From NCBI GenBank assembly GCA_007376745.1, contig VMGU01000028.1, positions 1-10,093 of the forward strand: a stretch of 10,093 nt of DNA. The letters run 5' to 3'. Position numbers and translations under genes: made by a program. The stretch is from Parcubacteria group bacterium Athens0714_26. GTDB taxonomy: Bacteria > Patescibacteriota > Minisyncoccia > UBA6257 > 02-FULL-45-10c. Below the pieces are notes generated by a model. The model was not told where the DNA came from, did not search any database, and worked only from the letters and a program-made list of their open reading frames with translations. This document shows, piece by piece, positions 6,655-10,093 of the stretch (position 1 is the stretch's first letter; every line of letters starts with the position of its first letter).

Positions 6655-7194
6655 ATGGTTGTAATTCTTCATAACATCAGAAGTCTTTATAATGTTGGCT
6701 CTATTTTTAGGACGGCTGATGCAGTGGGCGTGGAGAAAATATATCTTTGCGGTATTACGCCTGTACCGGTTGATAGGTTTGGCAAAATCAGACCGCAGTT
6801 GGCTAAGGTAGCTTTGGGTGCGGAGAAATCAGTGGAGTGGGATGCTTCGGCAAGCTCAGCACAAGCAACTTCAAAGTTGCTCGATAGGCTGAAAGAAGAT
6901 GGGTTTAAAATTTTAGCGGTGGAGCAGGATAAAAAAGCGGTGCCGTATTTTAAATATAAAGTTAAAAACGGGCAGTTGGATAAGATAGCGTTGATTTTAG
7001 GTAATGAAGTAAACGGGCTTCCTTCGGCAATTTTAAAAAAAGCGGATAAGATTTTGGAGATACCGATGAATGGCAAAATGGTTCGGCAGGCTCACCATCC
7101 CAAATATGATAATGGATTGCTTCGGAGAAAAGAATCGCTAAATGTATCGGTTGCCGCGGGTGTTGTGTTGTATAGATTAAAGTTTGGTCAATAA
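6655..7194 (+). CDS. TrmH/SpoU-family RNA 2'-O-methyltransferase with element-derived C-terminus
   Basis: 179 residues from ATG 6655 (an in-frame TTG directly precedes it). SPOUT-fold, SAM-dependent 2'-O-ribose methyltransferase of tRNA or rRNA; target not predictable. Motif 1: 'HNIRSLYNVGSIFRTADAVG' with the catalytic-type Arg. Motif 2: 'LILGNEVNGLP' and 'ILEIPMNGK'. Motif 3: 'KESLNVSVAAGVVLY'. It lacks an extra N-terminal RNA-binding domain, like short TrmL-type members. Two oddities: REP-like cores at 6846-6861 and 7082-7097. The second brings about 17 extra residues ('MVRQAHHPKYDNGLLRR') between motifs 2 and 3, in the trefoil-knot cofactor region, so activity deserves testing. The last residues ('RLKFGQ') appear to come from the inserted cassette, because the orphan copy at 9741-9806 has a different tail ('GLRYG'). 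Confidence 0.9.
   Translation: MVVILHNIRSLYNVGSIFRTADAVGVEKIYLCGITPVPVDRFGKIRPQLAKVALGAEKSVEWDASASSAQATSKLLDRLKEDGFKILAVEQDKKAVPYFKYKVKNGQLDKIALILGNEVNGLPSAILKKADKILEIPMNGKMVRQAHHPKYDNGLLRRKESLNVSVAAGVVLYRLKFGQ
6846..6881 (+). repeat. REP-like core plus hairpin inside the methyltransferase gene
   Basis: The core TTCGGCAAGCTCAGCA (6846-6861) is followed by a near-perfect palindrome: AGCAACTT, CA, AAGTTGCT (6864-6881). The core matches the second copy at 7082-7097 in 14 of 16 bases. It encodes 'ASASSAQAT', where family members have ordinary helix sequence. Confidence 0.6.
7082..7097 (+). repeat. Second REP-like core, encoding 'VRQAHHP'
   Basis: TTCGGCAGGCTCACCA differs from the 6846 copy at two positions. 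Its translation, 'MVRQAHHP', is a peptide that recurs in many unrelated predicted proteins of CPR and other metagenomic genomes as a translated intragenic repeat (general knowledge, not checked here). Flanking motif sequence ('PMNGK' / 'KESLN') shows the insertion is in frame, about 51 nt long. Confidence 0.65.
7139..7172 (+). repeat. Left copy of 34-bp perfect direct repeat (attL-like)
   Basis: Identical to 9754-9787. It begins TAAATGTATCGGTTGCCGCG and covers motif 3 codons of the methyltransferase gene. Immediately outside, the two copies differ (gaatcgc versus gagtcat on the left; tagatt versus cggatt on the right), so identity is limited to the core. Confidence 0.95.
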
Positions 7195-7211
7195 AAATAT
7201 CATTGTGAATT

Positions 7212-7220
7212 TGTGATAAT
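7212..7220 (+). promoter_or_regulatory. Extended -10 for the metalloprotease-like gene
   Basis: TGTGATAAT fits TGnTATAAT with one mismatch and would give a leader of about 14 nt before ATG 7241. It lies inside the cassette, just after the replaced methyltransferase stop codon, so the cassette gene has its own promoter. No -35 or Shine-Dalgarno is obvious. Confidence 0.35.
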
Positions 7221-7240
7221 ATTTTAGATATTGCTTGTAT

Positions 7241-8077
7241 ATGAACAACCATACTCATAATCTAAAAATAGAATATAAAATTTCAAAAGAAGTTTTTGTA
7301 TTATTTGCTGCGCTTAATTTGATGGGATATGATGACGAAAATAATAATCGGGGAATGTATTGGGCTCGAAAAAAACTTAGAAATATTTTATTAAAAAATA
7401 ATTGGAATAAAAAATATCCGCAACTGCAAAATATTTTGAAGAAATATCATCCGTACTGGCTTTTAAATGCAATATTTTTGAAGTTATTAGGAAAAAATAT
7501 AAATAAAAAATCAGTTTGGAATACATATTTTTCAAACCTTGAAAATTTTTCTAAGGAACCTCTAATAAAGAAGACCTGGCTTTTATTCAAAAACTTACAG
7601 ATAAAAGAATCTAAAAAACCTATTTCTGTATTCAAAAAAGAAGTAAATGGTTTAGTAAAATTTCTTCGCGTATCAATTAAAGATAGTAAAAAAATAGTTA
7701 TCATTTTTAATTCTTTAGATGCTTATTGGCGAGGATATAGTTTTAAAATTGATAAGACCATCTATATTGTTGCCGGGCCTGGCGCTGATAAGAATAGAGT
7801 TGAATTATTAAGGCACGAATTATTGCATTGTTTAGATCTAAAGTTTCATATTGATAAAAATATTTTAAAAATAAATAAAAAATTAATTAGTATGGGCTAT
7901 AGCTCCAAGAAAATTATTAACTGCGAATATATTGTTCGCGCTTTAAATATTATTTATGAATCACAGATGTTAAATAAAAATATTTCTAAGTTAATACAAA
8001 AAGAACGCCAAAATTTTCCTAAAATAAAAGAGGTTGTAGGGGATATTCAGAGACAATTAAAAATAGGCAATCTTTAA
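7241..8077 (+). CDS. HELLH metalloprotease-like protein, function unknown
   Basis: 278 residues from ATG 7241 (an in-frame TTG at 7235 is possible). A zinc-metallopeptidase signature 'RHELLHCLD' has HELLH at about residues 192-196. A conserved-looking acidic segment 'CEYIVRALNIIYE' follows about 33 residues later and could supply the third ligand, as in gluzincins. No signal peptide or membrane segment: a soluble, very basic protein with aromatic/Lys/Asn-rich N-terminal half ('FVLFAALNLMGYDDENN'). The gene is strikingly richer in A+T codons (AAA, AAT, ATA, TTA) than the host genes to its left, suggesting transfer. It is convergent with the radical SAM operon, shares its terminator and lies in the same repeat-bounded segment. 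A role in trimming the leader of the modified peptide is attractive but only inferred. Not assigned to a named family. Confidence 0.75.
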   Translation: MNNHTHNLKIEYKISKEVFVLFAALNLMGYDDENNNRGMYWARKKLRNILLKNNWNKKYPQLQNILKKYHPYWLLNAIFLKLLGKNINKKSVWNTYFSNLENFSKEPLIKKTWLLFKNLQIKESKKPISVFKKEVNGLVKFLRVSIKDSKKIVIIFNSLDAYWRGYSFKIDKTIYIVAGPGADKNRVELLRHELLHCLDLKFHIDKNILKINKKLISMGYSSKKIINCEYIVRALNIIYESQMLNKNISKLIQKERQNFPKIKEVVGDIQRQLKIGNL

Positions 8078-8091
8078 AAGATTGCCTATTT
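8061..8091. terminator. Bidirectional intrinsic terminator between convergent cassette genes
   Basis: AAATAGGCAATCTTT (8061-8075) and its exact complement AAAGATTGCCTATTT (8077-8091) form a strong hairpin around one central base. On plus it is followed by TGTTTT; on minus by a T run (TTTTTAATT). The stop codon of the metalloprotease-like gene (8075-8077) is inside the palindrome. It ends both the plus gene and the minus maturase/precursor operon. Confidence 0.85.
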
Positions 8092-8106
8092 GTTTTGCGC
8101 TGGATT

Positions 8107-8253
8107 TTAGCTCTTGCTTTTGCTTGCACATGCGCAGAAGCCAGGACAACTAGTTCTTGTTAGACAAGAAATATTGCCGTCTGACCCATTGGCAAGATAA
8201 CTAATCCGACGCTTGCTCTTAGGAGCAAGAGCCAGCTTTACTTGCTTGGCCAT
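8107..8253 (-). CDS. Cys-rich RiPP precursor peptide (48 aa)
   Basis: A small gene on the minus strand, ATG at 8253-8251, TAA at 8109-8107. A perfect AGGAGG (8260-8265) sits six bases before the ATG. The first half is basic and Cys-free, leader-like ('MAKQVKLALAPKSKRR', residues 1-16). The second half holds all four cysteines (C30, C36, C40, C42) in 'SCLTRTSCPGFCACAS' and ends 'KSKS'. There is no hydrophobic signal peptide. It overlaps the 3' end of the radical SAM/SPASM gene by 35 nt in another frame, so the two are co-transcribed. A Cys-rich C-terminal core next to a SPASM maturase is the classic layout for sactipeptide or ranthipeptide (thioether) RiPPs. Inferred: the maturase links Cys sulfurs to backbone or side-chain carbons. 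No double-Gly site is obvious; 'NG' at 22-23 is the closest candidate for a leader cut. Not matched to a known precursor family. Confidence 0.8.
   Translation of the reverse strand: MAKQVKLALAPKSKRRISYLANGSDGNISCLTRTSCPGFCACASKSKS
8212..8229 (-). promoter_or_regulatory. RNA hairpin within the maturase-precursor overlap
   Basis: CTTGCTC (8212-8218) and GAGCAAG (8223-8229) form a perfect 7-bp stem with a 4-nt loop. In the minus-strand mRNA the loop CUAA contains the maturase stop codon UAA and the stem lies in precursor codons 9-14. It could influence ribosome passage between the two overlapping frames; function is speculative. Confidence 0.4.
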
Positions 8254-9583
8254 GCCACACCTCCTTTTTTAGGACTTGCTCACGAATTTTTTGAAATATA
8301 AAATATTTCGTGAGTTCCCTGTTGATTTTACACCTAGGATTTAAGTTGGGAAAATTTCTTTCACCGTTTTTATTCAAGCTTTTTACTAAACATTCACCCA
8401 TACAAAAATATTTAGCAAAACAATTTTCACAATATGAATGTATGGAACAACTTTGTAATTTTTTGATTTTTTCTGAGTCAAAAACAAAGTTGTTATTTTG
8501 TTGATCTAAAAAGCCATAAATAAAATAATTAGCGAAAGCATGCTCTTTTTCTGCTACTTCATGGCAGGCAGTCACAAGACCCGTTGGCGTAACAATAAAG
8601 TTCGGCAAAGACGCTCCGCAGAAATTTTGGCGAAATTCTGTTAATTTAGAACTAGTCCCAGAATAATAAATTTCAGAATTTTTAGCCCGAATCATTTTTT
8701 CCGATTCAATAAAACCTTGAATAAATGAATCTGGGTTAGGAAATTCTTGTTCTGTTTGAGCGCATCTGCCACATTTACAGGCAGGTTCTAGATGTATTGC
8801 CGCACCAGGGAAATCGTTAAGAAAAAAACGAACGATTTCTGGGATATTGTCCACTCCTTTTTCTGTAATAGTGCAATGGATTGTTACATTGATTTTGTTT
8901 TCCAGAAGAGTCCTTATTGCATTATAGACTATTTCAAATGATTTACCACCACCAGCGGTTGGTCTTTGAAAATTTTGAATTTCTCTTGTTCCATCTAACG
9001 ACACCTGAACCGAATTGAAATGATTTGTTATCCAATTGAGTTGGGTTTTTGAAAGAACTCCATTTGTGGCAACTGAAATATTTGGTGTAATTTCTTCCGC
9101 AGTTGTTTTTTCTTTAAAATAATCAAAAGCTTTCTCAAAAACTGGCCAGTTCCAGGTAGGTTCACCACCGCCATGAAATTCTAGATTGTTTTCTTTCGAT
9201 CCATTTGACTTCGCATTTTCGATTACGAAATCTATTGCAGTTTTTGCGATTTGCCAGTTCATATTTATTTTCTTTTCGCCAGCTTTAGAATAGCAATAAA
9301 TGCAACGCAGATTGCAATCGAAAGTGGGGAAAAGAACTAAAGAATCTGGACAAAATTTTGTTGTTTGTAAAATATTATTCTGACCCATTAGCTCTTTTTT
9401 AATTAATTTAGCCCTGTCTATCTCGGGAAATAAATTAATTATGTTTTCAAAACAAAAATTTGATTGATTTAATAATCTTTCAATTTTTTGTTTTTCTTCA
9501 TTGTTTATTTCCAATATCAATCCTTTGAGAGGGGCAAATAAAACAAACATCCCATTGTCTTCTAACAGAAAAATGTCTTTCAT
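8219..9583 (-). CDS. Radical SAM/SPASM peptide maturase
   Basis: 454 residues, ATG at 9583-9581, with AAGGAG (9591-9596) seven bases upstream. The N-terminal region (1-75, 'FVLFAPLKGLILEIN') resembles the small N-terminal domain of peptide-modifying radical SAM enzymes. Radical SAM core: CNLRCIYC (C90, C94, C97) binds the SAM-cleaving 4Fe-4S cluster; 'GGGEP' at 138-142; 'VATNG' at 171-175; 'VSLDG' at 194-198. The SPASM domain is complete: C322, Gx4C ending C340, then C385-x2-C388-x5-C394-x3-C398 and C418, enough for two auxiliary clusters. An extra cysteine group 'CKCGRC' (C269, C271, C274) lies in the late barrel. Expected role: SAM-dependent crosslinking of the precursor encoded directly downstream and overlapping by 35 nt. 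The last residues (about 440-454) are encoded over the precursor's ribosome site and start. Specificity is not predictable. Confidence 0.93.
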   Translation of the reverse strand: MKDIFLLEDNGMFVLFAPLKGLILEINNEEKQKIERLLNQSNFCFENIINLFPEIDRAKLIKKELMGQNNILQTTKFCPDSLVLFPTFDCNLRCIYCYSKAGEKKINMNWQIAKTAIDFVIENAKSNGSKENNLEFHGGGEPTWNWPVFEKAFDYFKEKTTAEEITPNISVATNGVLSKTQLNWITNHFNSVQVSLDGTREIQNFQRPTAGGGKSFEIVYNAIRTLLENKINVTIHCTITEKGVDNIPEIVRFFLNDFPGAAIHLEPACKCGRCAQTEQEFPNPDSFIQGFIESEKMIRAKNSEIYYSGTSSKLTEFRQNFCGASLPNFIVTPTGLVTACHEVAEKEHAFANYFIYGFLDQQNNNFVFDSEKIKKLQSCSIHSYCENCFAKYFCMGECLVKSLNKNGERNFPNLNPRCKINRELTKYFIFQKIREQVLKKEVWHGQASKAGSCS

Positions 9584-9652
9584 TTTAATTCTCCTTTTTC
9601 AGATTTTATTTAGTTTTCAAGGTTTCCATAACAGAAACTCTATACTGTTTAG

Positions 9653-9682
9653 TATTTTGCTGTAAATTTATATGATTGTCAA
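9653..9682 (-). promoter_or_regulatory. Candidate promoter of the maturase/precursor operon
   Basis: On the minus strand a perfect TTGACA (9677-9682) is followed after 17-18 bases by CAAAAT/AAAATA (9653-9659), a weak -10. The leader would be roughly 65 nt and includes a small inverted repeat, GTTTC/GAAAC (about 9622-9638). It is the only consensus -35 I found in the window. Confidence 0.45.
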
Positions 9683-9740
9683 TGTCGGTTACGATATGAA
9701 ATTTAAAACGTATTATGATATATAATAAAGATTATATTAA

Positions 9741-9806
9741 AGGAAAGAGTCATTAAATGTATCGGTTGCCGCGGGTGTTGTGTTGTACGGATTGAGGTAT
9801 GGGTAA
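9741..9806 (+). pseudogene. Orphan 3' remnant of a TrmH/SpoU methyltransferase gene
   Basis: In the frame of the repeat, codons read R-KESLNVSVAAGVVLY-GLRYG and then TAA (9804-9806). A stop codon lies directly upstream (9738-9740), so this is only the last 21 codons of motif 3 plus tail. Codons for KESL (aaa gag tca tta) differ synonymously from the intact gene (aaa gaa tcg cta), while the next 34 bp are identical. The tail 'GLRYG' differs from 'RLKFGQ'. It is best explained as the original chromosomal 3' end, displaced by insertion of the cassette, with its first few codons contributed by the element. Confidence 0.8.
9754..9787 (+). repeat. Right copy of 34-bp perfect direct repeat (attR-like)
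   Basis: Exact copy of 7139-7172, starting TAAATGTATCGGTTGCCGCG and ending GTGTTGTA. It lies at the right boundary of the putative cassette. Confidence 0.95.
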
Positions 9807-9842
9807 AAAGTATAAGAAGTGTCATAAGAGATAAAAGTATTT

Positions 9843-9848
9843 TATAAT
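9843..9848 (+). promoter_or_regulatory. -10 box six bases before the DUF5674 start (leaderless)
   Basis: Perfect TATAAT, then AGGTTT, then ATG 9855. The spacing is identical to that at 6310-6322. Transcription would start on the start codon; there is no Shine-Dalgarno. Confidence 0.6.
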
Positions 9849-9854
9849 AGGTTT

Positions 9855-10093
9855 ATGACAATAAAAATCATTAGAGATTCCATAAGCAGACAAGAGCTTC
9901 AAGAAATATCCAAAAAGCAATTTGGCGATTTGGTAAAAGCTGTTGTTGATGTTGAGAGCGGAATAATGGCAATTGGGGGTGAGCTTCATGCTGATGAAGA
10001 AGTTTTATTATCAGAAGGAGGCTCTAATCGCGCAAACATTTGGGGAATCAACATTTATCCCGAAAAATTTGATGATGACTGGATTGAGTTTGA
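9855..10093 (+). CDS. DUF5674 family protein, 3'-truncated by window edge
   Basis: 79 codons are visible from ATG 9855; the frame is open to the window end. The sequence 'IRDSISRQELQEISKKQFGD', 'VKAVVDVESGIMAIGGELHA', 'DEEVLLSEGGS' and 'NIWGINIYPE' matches my recollection of DUF5674, a family of roughly 110 residues common in CPR genomes with no known function. The pattern of 'KAVVD' with 'GELHADEE' may be an acidic binding site; that is speculation. In the uninterrupted chromosome it would follow the methyltransferase gene by 48 bp. Confidence 0.8.
   Translation, partial: MTIKIIRDSISRQELQEISKKQFGDLVKAVVDVESGIMAIGGELHADEEVLLSEGGSNRANIWGINIYPEKFDDDWIEF

Larger units (their letters stand above)
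7139..9787. mobile_element. Putative integrated cassette in the 3' end of the methyltransferase gene
   Basis: A 2.6-kb segment between perfect 34-bp direct repeats. Seen: the left copy sits in the intact gene, which ends 22 nt later; the right copy sits in an orphan 3' remnant ending at 9806, just before the next host gene. Inference: a recombination event in the 34-bp core exchanged the native tail for one carried by the incoming DNA, the way many integrative elements target 3' ends of conserved genes. If circularised, the joint would read as a continuous methyltransferase C-terminus from 'RKESLN' to 'RLKFGQ'. Cargo: metalloprotease-like gene, terminator, precursor peptide, radical SAM maturase. 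No integrase or transposase lies inside, so mobilisation would be in trans, or the insertion arose by homologous recombination with another allele. Confidence 0.6.

Noticed and set aside
6687..7076. 129-codon minus-strand open frame over the methyltransferase
   Set aside because: It is antisense to conserved SpoU motifs, with no start signal.
8310..8504. 64-codon plus-strand open frame opposite the maturase
   Set aside because: It lies entirely antisense to the SPASM coding region, has no ribosome site and a composition mirroring the opposite strand.
7139..9787. Transposon or insertion sequence with terminal inverted repeats
   Set aside because: The boundary repeats are direct, not inverted, and lie in a coding motif; no transposase is encoded.
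9741..9806. A separate small gene starting ATG 9757
   Set aside because: The ATG is in a different frame from the conserved methyltransferase codons. The identity to 7139-7172 shows it is a duplicated gene end.

Overview
The window looks like a piece of a small-genome bacterium of the Candidate Phyla Radiation, probably Parcubacteria-like. This is inferred from low-to-moderate GC, short intergenic gaps, a DUF167 / SpoU-methyltransferase / DUF5674 neighbourhood, and a secreted multi-domain protein with lamin-tail and PKD domains and Thr/Ser-rich 'ATST' linkers. The standard code with TGA as stop fits all genes. No rRNA, tRNA or CRISPR array is visible.

Layout. Bases 1-755 hold the 3' part of a thioredoxin-reductase-like flavoprotein of the AhpF type. 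Bases 838-1419 encode a single-pass membrane protein. It overlaps by 22 nt a very large secreted-protein gene (1398-6233): signal peptide, zinc-dependent phospholipase C-like domain, lamin-tail domain (LTD), LTD, PKD, LTD, FN3-like, then a tandem pair of C-terminal beta domains. That gene is broken twice: an apparent deletion near 3040 and an exact 10-bp tandem duplication at 3627-3646. Next come a DUF167/YggU protein (6322-6603) and a TrmH/SpoU-family RNA methyltransferase (6655-7194). Both carry in-frame insertions of palindromic or REP-like sequence.

The most interesting part is 7139-9787. This 2.6-kb segment is bracketed by a perfect 34-bp direct repeat lying in the 3' end of the methyltransferase gene. 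The right-hand copy (9741-9806) is an orphan methyltransferase C-terminus with a different tail, sitting where the native gene should have ended, just before a DUF5674 gene (9855 to window end). The simplest reading is a cassette inserted into the 3' end of the methyltransferase gene that supplies a replacement tail. It holds (a) an A+T-rich HELLH metalloprotease-like gene on the plus strand, and (b), convergent with it across a shared bidirectional terminator, an operon of a radical SAM/SPASM peptide maturase and a 48-residue precursor peptide with four C-terminal cysteines (8107-8253, minus strand). Together this is a compact candidate RiPP system. The precursor overlaps the maturase 3' end by 35 nt and has its own perfect Shine-Dalgarno.

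Expression signals differ between the two parts. The chromosomal genes at 6322, 6655 and 9855 have a -10 box about six bases before ATG and no Shine-Dalgarno, which suggests leaderless mRNAs. The cassette operon uses strong AGGAGG/AAGGAG sites, which supports a separate origin.
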